This document shows, piece after piece, positions 36,301-48,900 of a DNA stretch of 64,000 bases. The stretch lies in the NCBI GenBank assembly GCA_018350325.1, contig JAEVLN010000001.1, positions 671,501 through 735,500 on the forward strand. The letters are read 5' to 3'. The notes under the pieces are model-generated. The model was not told where the DNA came from. It saw only the letters and a program-made list of their open reading frames with translations, and made no database searches. Positions within the stretch are counted from its first letter, which is position 1. Each line of letters starts with the position of its first letter. The position numbers and the translations under genes are program-made. Origin of the DNA: Globodera rostochiensis. Its lineage: Eukaryota > Nematoda > Chromadorea > Rhabditida > Heteroderidae.

Positions 36301-37027
36301 AGGCCGGAGGTGGCCAGACTGTAACGGAAAGGCCCCATAATCGTCGAGTCGAAAACCTCCCGCCGATTCAGTCTCTTCCCTTCCACTGACTGACCCCCCC
36401 CCCCCCCGCCGATTCAGTCTCTTCCCTTCCACTGACTGACCCCCCCCCCCCGCCGATTCAGTCTCCTCCCTTCCACTGACCCCCCGATTCAGTCTCCTCC
36501 CTTCCACTGACCCCCCGATTCAGTCTCCTCCCTTCCACTGACCCCCCGATTCAGTCTCTTCCCTTCCACTGACTGACCCCCCCCCCGCCGATTCAGTCTC
36601 CTCCCTTCCACTGACCCCCCGATTCAGTCTCCTCCCTTCCACTGACCCCCCGATTCAGTCTCTTCCCTTCCACTGACTGACCCCCCCCCCGCCGATTCAG
36701 TCTCCTCCCTTCCACTGACCTTTCTTCAGCGCCCAACGACGGCGACTGCTGTCCCTCGCCGACCCTCGCGTCCCCTCCGATTCCCTTGTCACCGTTCAGC
36801 GACTCGCTCGAGCTGCACAATTCTTTGGTCAAAGCTACCGCACTGAGGTCAATGCGACTGAGTGTTGCCGCGCGACGCTTCCGGACGTTGGTGCCCGCTG
36901 GGGAGGAGCCGTCGGAAGAAACGGACGACGTGGCGAAGGATGGGGGCAGAGACAAAGTGCACGGTCGGCGTATTTCGCCACCAGCGGAAGGCGGCGACGG
37001 CGAGGAAAGTGCCGGGATTAGAATCAT
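33312..37027 (-). CDS. Tribbles-family pseudokinase
   Basis: Exons (minus): 37027-36720, 36318-36042, 35987-35853, 35809-35712, 35662-35381, 34480-34360, 34304-34100, 34004-33601, 33553-33486, 33438-33312; 674 residues. The N-terminus is Ser/Pro/Gln-rich. ELCHRIGLFFRDFRLRKFVF is the Tribbles form of the catalytic loop; the DFG position reads LDLCLVD, so the metal-binding Asp motif is lost. AYVAPEIL, AADVWAFGVLMFTLLNGRYPF and LNHNPSERP with AHWF complete the C-lobe. The expected C-terminal COP1-binding motif is not clear; VDVVPP near the end is a candidate. Tribbles proteins are scaffolds bringing substrates to COP1 ligase or blocking MAPK/C/EBP signalling; C. elegans NIPI-3 acts in immunity. 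The last two introns are each exactly 47 nt; without them the frame would end at 33454. The first exon's ATG may be preceded by another exon. Confidence 0.85.
34481..35380 (-). other. 900-nt Tribbles intron
   Basis: Largest intron of the gene. Its centre is a (GA)n tract (34910-35215); the rest is non-coding. ORFs on either strand of the tract are repeat translations. Confidence 0.7.
34910..35215. repeat. (GA)n-rich microsatellite
   Basis: About 300 bp of GAGAGA interrupted by GAAGAAGAG and GTGAGAG, inside a Tribbles intron. Confidence 0.95.
36360..36719. repeat. Minisatellite in the first Tribbles intron
   Basis: About nine units of GATTCAGTCTC(C/T)TCCCTTCC ACTGA followed by ACTGACC and a C-run of 5-15; unit length about 31-46 bp. 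The first exon's donor (GTCAGTGG) is itself part of the repeat unit. Confidence 0.9.
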
Positions 37028-37059
37028 ACCTGTTTAAATGGTTAATTAACTCAGTCGTA

Positions 37060-37195
37060 TGATCTTTAGGGAGTTTGGCCATCTTTTTGATCTTTAGGGA
37101 GTTTGGCCATCTTTTTGATCTTTAGGGAGTTTGGCCATCTTTTTGATCTTTAGGGAGTTTGGCCAATCTTTTTGATCTTTAGGGGGTTTGGATTT
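37060..37195. repeat. 28-bp minisatellite upstream of Tribbles
   Basis: Five units of ATCTTTAGGGAGTTTGGCC followed by ATCTTTTTG, the last degenerate. Confidence 0.9.
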
Positions 37196-38422
37196 GATTG
37201 GATCGCCTACAATGGACGACGACAAGGAAATGCTTCCCCCCCCCGCCCCCGTCCGGCCGTTGTTTGTTCCATTTGTTTTGGAAACAACGCCTTTCTTTAA
37301 GTATTTCAAAAGCCCCCGCGAGTTGAAGGCGAGTCGCGTCGCGTGTCGCCCCTACCCAAAAGCACGAGACGTGACGAATTGAAAACATTTTGGGAATTGT
37401 CACAATTTACTACATAATTATGTTTATGTACATTTGTGTATCGTCTATTTATTTCCTCATTTCTCTTCCATTTTGTGTAAAACTTTCCAATTGTCCCCCC
37501 CCCCCCCCCATAAACAACAATAAAATAAGCCAACTTATGACTGAACGCATTTTGGAGCCCACCTTTTGCGCAGTTGGCGGATGACGGTGGTAATGGCGCC
37601 TTATCTTTTTGGACTCCCGGGGATTTTGGTTGTTTTTCTTCTTTGGAAATGACTCCAGCAGGACGAGAAGAGAATGAGTAAATGAATGAGAAAAGGAGGC
37701 TGTGGTGGAGATCCGTTGAATTGTCAATTTAAGTCGTTGGTGAGTTGAGTTATCCGAGAGCAATCATTCGATCAGCCAGGTTTTGGGTCTGTCAGTGATC
37801 CGAAGCCGGGGACTGAGGGAAGAATTGCTGCATGGACGGCACCATATAATTCGTAAAGGTCGGGTGACAATCCAAATTAGCGGCTAGGAAGCGGCACGAA
37901 GTTAACAAAGCATCTGCTAAAGGGAGAATGAAATAATCTGAAGAGATGGGAGGGGAGGGGGGGGGGGAGGGAAGTGATTGAGGGGAGTGGCGAATCGATG
38001 GTGAACGGTACACACACAATCGATGATCGGAAGGACGGAAAGGAGCTTGGATAGAAAGGAATCAGGGAAGCGGGTGGTGGTGGTGGTTGGCTTGTTCATG
38101 TAAATTAGGGACACACACATTGAACAAAACATTTAAATGTTTACAAATTAATTGAATTGAAGGGAGGGAAGTGAGGATGCTCCTCCTCCTTCTGTTGACG
38201 GCTTCTTCTGCCGTTGTTGTTGAGGGAGGGGAGTTGGCTGGTTGACTTCTTCCACCTCTTCCTTCCATCGTCGTCGCCAGCCACTGGGTTTTCGAATGGG
38301 TTGGGGGGGGGGGGAAGAGGCGTGTTCCCCCCCCCCCCCCCGGTACGCCCCCGCCCCCGTACGCCCCCCCCCGTACGCCTCGCCATGTCCCTCTGTCGCT
38401 CGCTCAGCTGTCCCACCTCCCA

Positions 38423-38868
<446 letters not shown>

Positions 38869-40019
38869 TCTCGAATTTCACAACCATTTCAATGGGCGCC
38901 CACATTTCGTCATTTTGCCGTCTCGCCATTCTCCCTTTCCAACCCAGCAGTTTTATCGTCTGCTTCTTTGTAATTTCTTAACGAATATTTCTCTCTTTTC
39001 CTCTCTACTTCTCTCATTCTATGCCAATTTCTCTATCGTTCTGCCTTTTCACATTCTCTGCTCCTTTCGTCGTCATCAACTTCTTTTGTCGTAATATTTA
39101 TTAGTTGCCATCAATGGCATGCGCGACACTAAATGCTTGGAGCACGGACGCGTTGCCCACAAATGAGCACGGAAGGAACAGAAAAAGTTTAACCACTTTT
39201 GTGTGCCATTAGAATCCAAAAAGTTCCCCTTTTGTGTGCCATACAATGAAAGCTCCCCCCCCCCGGGGAAAGGGACTAATTTGTGGAGGAGCAAAGCTAC
39301 GTCACCGGATCCGGACAGTTTTGGCGCCGGCCGTTTTGGCGCGATCAGTGCCGTCAGGGTATAGCTCCAAAACACCCCGGGGGATGATATCCCCTCGGGG
39401 CGTCGGACTGAACACCCGGGGGATATCCCCTCGGGGCGTACGGATTTGAAGCCAGCACCCGGGGGCATAATTGCTGACATTCTTAAAGCCATTCGAAAGC
39501 TCTCGAAGAAGAACTAAAGCTTTTGTTAACCCGGGATTGAATCCTAACCTTACCCCCCCCCCCCTCCATAAAATGCAAAAAAATGCCATTTACGATTAAT
39601 GTGCCAACTTTTGCTGCTGCTGCTGCTGCTCTTTTTGCATCATCTTTTTGAACGCGTCGTTTGACGTGTTTAGCCCCCCCCCCAAATTTGCATAATGATG
39701 CCACCCGTCGTCCACATTCGTCGTTCAGTGCGCGCGAGTGCGCTGCATTTTTTCCAACCGGAAGAAACAACAACAACGGCACAACGCTTCTCCCCCCCCC
39801 CCCCCCCTCCCCCCCCCCCGGGCCCCCCGGCTCCCACCCACAAAAATGCCCTGCTGATTGCAATTTTTATGTTTTTTAAAGGATGGAGGAGGCGGGGGAT
39901 GGGAATCATTTGATTTTTACATCCCAAAATTTTTATGTCCTCCTCCAATTAGTGGGCGGAGGGGGGGGGGGGGGGGGGACGTTAAACGCCCCCTAAATTT
40001 TGCTCATCACTGAATTTGG

Positions 40020-40150
40020 CATTCCTTCCTGCTGATCAGTAGCCATGCCTTCATGCTGATCAGTTGACATGCCTTCCTGCTGATCAGTTGCCATTCCTTC
40101 CTATCCTGCTGATCAGTTGCCATTCCTTCCTGCTGATCAGACGCCATGAT
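40020..40150. repeat. 24-bp minisatellite
   Basis: Five units of CCATTCCTTCCTGCTGATCA followed by GTTG or AGTA, one interrupted. Confidence 0.85.
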
Positions 40151-41999
40151 CCAGATCCATCACATAACTCTTGGGGGGGGGGGGGGGGGGTCTGATCACT
40201 GACTTTTGAGTCCGGCATTTTGTCAATGCTGGGCAAACCCCGCGAGCAAAACCCCTCGGGACTCTTTCAGTCGGTTTCAGACTGAACTGACCGAACCGAA
40301 CTGAACCGCGTAGAACCGGCAATTTTTTAGATCGCCTATCTGTTCTGCTGGGGGTATCAAAAAACAAAAAAATGCCAGAAAAATCGTCAAGCAAATCAAA
40401 ATAAATTTGTACATGGCGCCCCCTCAACTTCAAGCAGTACCGTACCACCTTTTTGTTGTTGTTCTCCTCTTTACACACTGTTCATATTTGGAAATTTCCC
40501 ACACGTCAACTAAATGAAAATTTATTCCCGCGACATTTGCAAAATGCCAAAATTTGTACCCGCGCAAATTTCCGCTCATATTCTCATTATATGTAAAACT
40601 ACGCCCTGAGGCGCTGCGCAACAACATAATTAGCGGCTTTATTTGATGGGCGGGGATTTCTTTGACTCCCTTCCGCCGCCGCCCCCCCCCCATAAAATCC
40701 CTTCGGGCGCCGCCCACAAATCCCTTCAAACATTGCCCCGTTGGCGACGCTGCTGTTGTACAAACGCTGTCACGCGACGGCACAAATTGTGTGCCGACGT
40801 TTTCAGTGTTTGTTTGTTTGTTTGTGCCGGTTGGCCGCCGCCACGGCCTCGTGTCCGGTTGACCAAAATGGCACACAACACATCGTGCCAATAAAAAAAT
40901 GTGTGAAGACGTCACTCACTGTGTGCGCGGATTAATAGGCACGCGGTCCCAAAGTGCATGAGAGGCTAACTAAATGGACGGAAGTTATAAAATTATGTAC
41001 AAGCACATGGGCGGCTGCTGCTGCCCTCCGGCACAATTTTGTTAAATTCTGGAATTGTGTTGTTGTCCCCCCCCCCTCGGGGGTCGTTCTAATTTGTTGT
41101 TTTTTTCGACATTTTGAGGCTGTTCCGGGACCGTTCGGCTGGCCTGGTTAGCCCGAAAAGACCGGCACAGCAGCGCGTACCTGAACCGGAGGAGCCAAGA
41201 AACACTGTCTTTCCCCTCGGGGCGTTTTTATTCCCCCCCCCCCGGGAATCCTTCTATCAATGATTAGACCCCCTCCCCTCCCCCCGGGATAATTTGTTTT
41301 GCCCTTTGAATTATGCCCCATTGCAGCGTTTAGCGCCGGGGTTATCCGAAACCGAGGCGGCATTTTTAAACATCGGCAACACACCCCCGGGGGCGATTCG
41401 ATGAGCCGAATTCCCGAGAGCGTCGAAGGCGCCTCCCCCCCCCCCCCTCCGGCGCTTTTGCCACTTTTTGGCACGCCGTCGTTTTGGGTGGCCCGCGGCG
41501 TCGTTTTTTCCCTTTTTTGTTTTCGCGCCAACTTTACATTTTTCATTTTTTTGTTTGTTGTTGGGGGGTTTTTTGAATGATTTTAAACGAAAATTTTCGC
41601 CCTTTGCGCCGCTGATTTGTGTGAATGGGGAAAGGGACCGATTAACCGATTAATTAGGGGGGGGGAGGTAATTAGGGGGGAGGGGGAGGTAATTAGGGGG
41701 GGGGAGGTCACATTGGTCGGTCGGGGGGGGGGCGGGGGTAACAAAAAAACATTTTTTGGAGTGAGCCAAAATTAGAGGGTTTGGAAAGAAAAAATTGTTT
41801 TTGACGAGACCCGCAGCTCGCGCAGCAAAATGTTAAAATTAAATTAAATTCATTTTTTCTAAACTTATTGGCTGACGGTGGGCGGCGACCTTGGAGAGCG
41901 TATGGGGGACTTTTGAACAGTTGGAAATTCAGCGCCCACCATTTTGCCGGAGGCGAATGCCAAAACGCCTCGGGGGGGGGAATAAAGGGCAATCGGTGA

Positions 42000-42560
42000 T
42001 TTGGTGCAATGATCAGGACAAAATGATCGGGGCAATCAGTGATCAGGAATTGAGTCAGTGCTCGGGCCAATTAATGATCGGGGCAATCAGTGAACGGGGC
42101 ACAATTATTGATCGGGCAATCAGCGATTAGGAATTGAATCAGTGATCGGGCAGTAGTGACCGGGGCAATCATTGATCGGGGCAATCATTAATCGGGCAAA
42201 TCAGTGATCGGGCAGTTAGTGATCGGGACACTCAGTGATCGGGGCAATCATTGATCGGGACACTCAGTGATCGGGACACTCAGTGATCGGGGCAATCATT
42301 GATCGGGACACTCAGTGATCGGGACACTCAGTGATCGGGGCAATCATTGATCGGGACACTCAGTGATCGGGACACTCAGTGATCGGGCCACTCAGTGATC
42401 GGGACACTCAGTGATCGGGGCAATCATTGATCGGGACACTCAGTGATCGGGACACTCAGTGATCGGGACACTAGTGATCGGGACACTCAGTGATCGGGAC
42501 ACTCAGTGATCGGGACACTCAGTGATCGGGACACTCAGTGATCGGGACACGCAGTGATCG
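42000..42560. repeat. 16-bp minisatellite (AGTGATCGGGACACTC)
   Basis: About 30 units. Early units are varied (AATCAGTGATCGGGGC), later ones nearly identical, with a higher-order period in which GGGGCAATCATTGATC alternates with GGGACACTCAGTGATC. Confidence 0.95.
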
Positions 42561-43928
42561 GGGGGAAATCACTGGCGAATTGATTGAATGATTCAGAAAC
42601 TAAAAAAATGGGCATTTTTTATTTGTACCACGCGTTGGTTGGTTGGGGGGGGGGGCTCTTTGCTCCACCGGACTTTTCTTATCACATACATTTTCACAAT
42701 CACCTCCTCCTGATCGGGACTGTCAGCGGCTGTAACATCCCCAAAACAGTCCGTCTAAAACGGCCCCAAAATTGGCCAAAATTTTGTTTGGTCCATCCCG
42801 AAAAGGGCCCCGGAGGGGACGGCGGGCGGCCTTATCTTTCGTCTCCATTCATTCGCATCGGCTTGTTTATTTTTTGTTTGAAAATTGTTGCAGGTTCCAA
42901 CAAAATATATAAGCCACCAAAGAGCACAAATTGTTGGAGCCTCTCCCCCCCCCCCGAAAATTTGGACCAATTTTTGTACAAAAAAATTTCGTGGCACACC
43001 CAATTATGGCATTTTGCCATTTTTCAACAATTTTTGTCTGTCTGTGCTATGCAAAAATTTGCTGCTGTCTTCGTCTGGTCCCACCCGCCCCCCCCCCTCC
43101 ACGCGCATTGTTCGTCAAGTGCCAATGCCAATGCCAATGCCAATAATTACTTCCCTAATGAAGAGGCATTCGAACGGCTGCGGCTCCTCTCAATGTCCGT
43201 CCCCGCAGGCGCCGCCATTTGGTGTGCGCCAATAAAATGCCAATTGCGCTTCAAACTTTAAAAAAAAAGTGTGCAAAAAATGGCAAATGTGATGAGAGTG
43301 CCGTGCCGTGCCGTGCCGTGCCGTAAGTGTGGTCCTCCCCACATTTTTTTTTTGCACTTTCGTCATCATCGCGCCATTAAAATTCGGTGGACATTTTGCG
43401 TCCGTTTTTGTTCACTTTTAATGTTGTGATTAAGCGCTCCGATTATTTTCTGTGAAAGTTTTGTTGAAAAATGCCATTTTTTTGTCCCATAAGATGCAAA
43501 ATTTGAATTTTGTTTAAATTCAGGATTTGGCGTTCTATTTTGAGACTTTAATTTACAACCCATCCATAAAAGCAAGCAAAAAGCATTGAATATTCGGCGA
43601 TTTTGCCGGAGGCGACTGCCAAAAACAGCCCCTTAGGACATACTTTTTTGTTTTGTTTTGAAGTTTTTAAAAATGGGAATTGTCCAGCAATTTAACAATT
43701 TTTGTTAAGCAATTTGAACAAAATGTTCAAAAATTTGGCACATTTTCAAAATGCAAAAATATGGCACGGACTCAAAAATATAGCAAATGCCATCGCGATG
43801 CTGGTTGGTCCCCGACCCCGGTCCCCGAGATGGCAAACCCCCGACCTCCCCGACCCCCCGACTTTCCGGCCCCCGAGGGGTTGGGGACCAACCTCTAATT
43901 GAAACGAACATGAAGGGTTTTTGCCCGA

Positions 43929-43962
<34 letters not shown>

Positions 43963-44868
43963 GGGGGGGGGGGGTTCTAAAAGCTCTTCGTTTAATCGAA
44001 ACCGAAATTTTACGTTAATCAATCCGAAAAAAATGTGCCGCGCTTTGCGAGCTCAGCTCAGACGGTTTTCGGGTTGTGTGAAGCGCCGACACAATACGGC
44101 GCCCATCCAAAAAAATTGGTTTTTTTTTTTTGGCATTTTGATTAAAAGTGCCGAGACTCTCGTTGGCCGGCCGGCGGTCTTGAGGAGACACGCTTTTGCT
44201 CCAAATCCGATAAAAATTTTTGTTCCATTTTCCCCCCGCGCGTCTAGACTGTGGATGATTATTCGGTCTAAAAAAGCAGCAAGCACACACACACACAGAG
44301 CAACCATTCCTGCTGCTTCCCCCCCCCCGGCCTCTCCCCTCTGGCGCCATAATCCATCCCCGTGCCCCGCAAAAATAGCAAGCACACATTTTTTGATGTT
44401 TGCCCCTCGAGGCATTCCCTCCCCCCCCCCCGCCTTTTCCTTTTTTTCTGTTTTGCCCCTCGAGGGCATTTTCCTTTTTTTGCATTTGAGTCGTTTCGTT
44501 CTCTGAGCAAAACTGCCGCCGCCCGCCGCGGGGGTAAAGTCCCCCCCCCGCCCCATTTTACACCAACCACCGCCGCATATTTTCATCACCCGACCTCACC
44601 GCCCGTCCGTCCCCCCCCCCCCCCACACATTTTATGTATTTGCCCACAAATTTTTCTTTTGCACAATTTTTGCTCCATCCATTCGCATATTTTGCAGAAA
44701 ATGACGCCCCCCCCCCCGGCGACGCCCCCCCCCCCCCCGGGGGGAAGAATATAAAACGGGTGAATGAATGAAGAATAAAAATATATTTTGTGCGACGGCT
44801 GCGGCTACGGGCGGCGCCACGGGGGAAGTCAGAAAAGTGCAAAAAAATATATTTTTGGGTTTGTCTGC

Positions 44869-44869
44869 G

Positions 44870-44914
<45 letters not shown>

Positions 44915-45039
44915 GCGTGTCTGTCTGTCTGTCTGTCTGTTTCTGTCTCTCTGCAAATTTGTCGTACTCTCTCGCTCTCTGCCTCTATTTCTCTGACTGT
45001 GTGCACTATTTCGCTCCCTCTTTTTGTCGTACTCTCTCT

Positions 45040-45121
<82 letters not shown>

Positions 45122-45155
45122 CTCTCTCTCTCTTTTCTCTCTCTCTTTCTCTCCG
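44869..45155. repeat. (CTGT)n and (CT)n microsatellites
   Basis: CTGT repeats at 44869-44945, then CT repeats at 45033-45155, separated by a duplicated GTGTGCACTATTTCGCTCCC segment that also follows the tract. Confidence 0.95.
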
Positions 45156-45479
45156 CTCTGATTGTGTGCACTATTTCGCTCCCGTCGCATGGAAATATTT
45201 TTAATTTATTATGAAGAAAATGGTCTCTCTCCATTTTAATGGAGCATTCATTGAACATTCTCCGACAGTTGAAAAATTGGTTTTGAGTAAAAATTTTTAC
45301 TATTTAAAGAATTTGAACAGAATTTTTTTTCTCTTTTTATTTAAATTATTTTGTATTTTTTACATAAAAAGAAATTTGTCCTTCCACATTTTTGGGCCAA
45401 TGGAAATGATTTTTTTTGCATGCAAATTGGCCAAAAATGAGGTTGACCGACTCTTTGGTGCCAATTGCGCAATGAGTTC

Positions 45480-45805
45480 GGCCCCCCCCCCCCGCAAAAT
45501 GTCCCCCCCCCCCCGCAAAATGTCCCCCCCCCCCCGTAAAATGTCCCCCCCCCCCCCCCCCCCCGCAAAATGACCCCTCTCGCAAAATGTCCCCCCACCC
45601 GCAAAATGTCCCTCCACCCCGCAAAATGCCCTCCCCGCAAAATGTCCCCTCCCCATGCCCACCGCAAAATGCCCTCCCCGCAAAATGTCCCCTCCCCATG
45701 CCCCCCGCAAAATTCCCCCCCATACCCCCCCCCCCCCCCCCGCAAAATGTCCCCTCCCCATGCCCACCGCAAAATTCCCCCCCATACCCCCCCCCCCCGC
45801 AAAAT
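45480..45805. repeat. C-run/GCAAAATGTC minisatellite
   Basis: About thirteen units of CGCAAAATGTC joined by C-runs of 2 to 17, with a longer unit containing CCCATGCCCACCG. It ends about 160 bp before the F-box start codon. Confidence 0.9.
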
Positions 45806-45962
45806 GTCTTGTGCCAAGTTGGCTTTATCATTCTCAGTTTTTGCGCAGCACATTTATTCGCACGCTAAATTTGGCCCGAAATCCAATTTTTTGTTTTCAG
45901 GTTTTAATATTTTGTATTTGTTTTTTGTTTTTTTTTGAATTTCGCGCGCCAACATTAGCAAA

Positions 45963-48900
45963 ATGACCGCTGCGCTGCTGATGGGTGGCGGCGGGGGCGG
46001 CGGCGGCACCGGTGTGCCGCCACAGCGACGGCTGTCCGCAACATTTGTTTTCGAAATGTCAAACCAACGACAACGGCATCAACAGCAACAACTACAACAA
46101 CAGCAGCAGCAGCAACAGTCCGTGCCGCCGTTGACGGCGTTGGTCAACGGCTTCACCGGTGGCGAAAGTGGCACGTCGTTGTCGGAGCGCGGTAACATTT
46201 TGAATTTGTGGCACTTTTTTTGGCATTATGTACACCACCTTCTAACGTGTTTTTAGGCGGAGAGCAGCAGCGGAAAAGGACTGTCGTTTCGGCTAACCAT
46301 GCGCAACAACGACAACAGCAACAACAACAACAACAACAGCAGCAGAAGCGGCTGAACTGGGCGGAGGATTTGCCGTCGAATATTTGGCAACGAATTGGCA
46401 CCATGGTGGGCCCCTTTTTCCCCCTTTTTTTAAAATGGCAATCGATTCAATTTTGTTTGGCACAATGTCTGCGTGCAATGTTTTGGGCTTTAATTTGTCA
46501 CGAAATGTCCTTTTGGCCTATTTGTCGGCATTTTGTCCTTTTTGGGACGGGCTGTCCCTTTTTGGAGCGAGTCCCTGGCGTGTTGTTCTAGCTAGTTGGC
46601 ATTTTGTCCATTTTGGAACGGGTTGTCCCATTTTGAGCCGAGTCCGTGTTTTGCTTGGCGTTTTGTCCCATTATGAGGCTATGAGCTAGTCGGCATTTTG
46701 TCCATTTTGGGACGGGCTGTCCCGTTTTGAACGAGCTGAGAGCTTTGTCCTTTTTGAGCTGGTCATTTTGTCCCTTTTTGAGTCAGTAGTCGGCGGTTTG
46801 TCTATATTTCGGCCCTTTTGTGACCGTGCAGCATTTTTGTTCGTTTAGGCTGGTCCGTTGGATCGCATGCGCATGGCGCAGTGCTGCAAGCGCATGCGAG
46901 ATGCGGTGGTTGGCACAATGTGGACGGATGTGTTGTCACTGGACATTCGACAACTTGGCGCGCCGCCAGTGACGGAAACGAACGACGGAGACGCCGGAGG
47001 GGGTAAGCGGAGGGGAGGCGGTGGAAACCTTTTTTAGGATTTTAATTAGAGATCGGACTTGAAGACCGATCGAGATTACAACCGAGAATCTCGTAAAATC
47101 TCGAAAAAAAGTTTAAACGATCGAGATTCGTTTGAGATCACTGAAAAATCTTTAAAAAATCTCGATAAAAATTGTTCGATCGAGATTTCCAATCGAGAAT
47201 CTCGACAAAATCTCGTCAAGATTTTTTTCCGAGATTACTATCGAGAATCTCGAGATCGGTCCTATCTCTAATTTTAATGACCGTGCCCCCTCCCTCCTTT
47301 CAGTGTCCGTCTCTCCGGTCCTTCAGCCGTCCACCTCCGCCATTTCTGTTGGCACCGGCACCATTTCTGGCAGGATCAAAAAGATGCCGACGACAACGCA
47401 AATGCCAAAGAAAGCATTCCGCATTCGGATGTCGATGGCGGACGGACGCACATTTCGACTCTGCACGGAGGACAGACGGGACGTGGACACGGAGAAGCTG
47501 CTGAAGACGTTGCTGGAACGCATTGACGGGAACGGACTGCGCGAGCTGACCATCTGGGACGCGTGTCTGTCGGACAAGTAATTGTTTTAGAGACTCCATC
47601 CATATACAGTATATGGTGAGATGCCCTGTACGATTCCCTACAGTATATAGGATCCCCCTCTGTACGATTACCGTACCCCGGCCTATATAGTAGTGATGCA
47701 CGAGAGTCTCGGTCTCGAGTCTCGACTCGAGAAATTTCTCGGGTTTTTTGGGTCTCGGTCTCGGTCTCGACTCTCGGGTTTTTAGTCTCGGAAAACGAGA
47801 CTTTTTTGCACTGGTAAAGATGGCATTTTTGGAGAGAATTTGTTTAGAATTCAAAGCTTAGATTTGAAAAACATAATGACAAATCAAATTTAAAAATCCT
47901 TTAAATAAATCCTTTGCACAGCGCATCCGTTGGATCCTCTTATGACTCAGTGGTTAAGCTCTATATCGTAACTTATGTATCGGCGGTTCTATTCCCATAA
48001 TTAAATTCGGTAGTTATTTTTGGTGTGTAGACATTTGCGGCCCAGACATTTGCGGCTTAAAACAAGACATTTGCGGCCCGACATTTGCGGCCCAGTCCAC
48101 ACTCTCTAATAATTCCGCCCTTTCTGAGGAGGTTGAAAAATAATTCCACATGTGGAATTACAAGAGGTAATACGGTAACCCAAAAATACACTCCTAAATT
48201 TAAACTAAATAAATTCTTGTTCGCTGCGGCGCCTGCCGGCACCGCTGGTCCCTGCAAAACCCTTTAATAAAAATTGCAAAAATTTTTTGATTTTTCCAAA
48301 TTTTTGAACCAAAAAATTAAAAAATTTTCAAAAAAGTCTCGGTCTCGAGTCTCGACTCGAGAAATTTCTCGGGTTTATTGGGTCTCGGTCTCGGTCTCGA
48401 GTCTCGGGGTCAAGTCTCGGTCTCGGTCTCGAGTCTCGGGGTCAAGTCTCGGTCTCGGTCTCGACTCTCGAGTCTCGGTAAATTTTGGGTCTCGTGCATC
48501 ACTACTATATAGTGGTCCAAATTGTTTTCGCTCGTAGGTTTACAGTACCCACGCAAATCTTCTTTCACTTCTACGATTACAGTACCAAAGTCGCGTTATC
48601 ACTTACGATTACATTTTACCCACCCTACGATTACAATACCAAAACCCGATATTTTTTAACCCTTTTACGCTTACTGTACAAATTAATCGATATTTTTTAA
48701 CCCTTGTACGCTTACTGTACATTGGTCTCCCGTACAATTAGTGTATCAACATTTTGCACCCTGTACGTTTACAGTACCCACGCAAATCTTCTTTTGCCTC
48801 TACGATTACAGTACCCAAGTCCACTCTATTTAATGCTGTACGCGCTTACTGTACAAATTAATGCCACATCTTTTTTCCATCCGTGCAGATTCCGCGGCGT

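Noticed and set aside
39076..39492. Possible small gene around 39100-39490
   Set aside because: The frame is carried by palindromic CCCCTCGGGGCG repeats and has no splice context or homology.
44558..45258. Arg-Glu and Asp-Arg-Gln-Thr repeat frames
   Set aside because: CT and CTGT microsatellite translation.
45341..45966. Gly/Pro-rich open frames that look like a silk or keratin-like protein
   Set aside because: They follow the C-run/GCAAAATG array; no splice signals or family resemblance.
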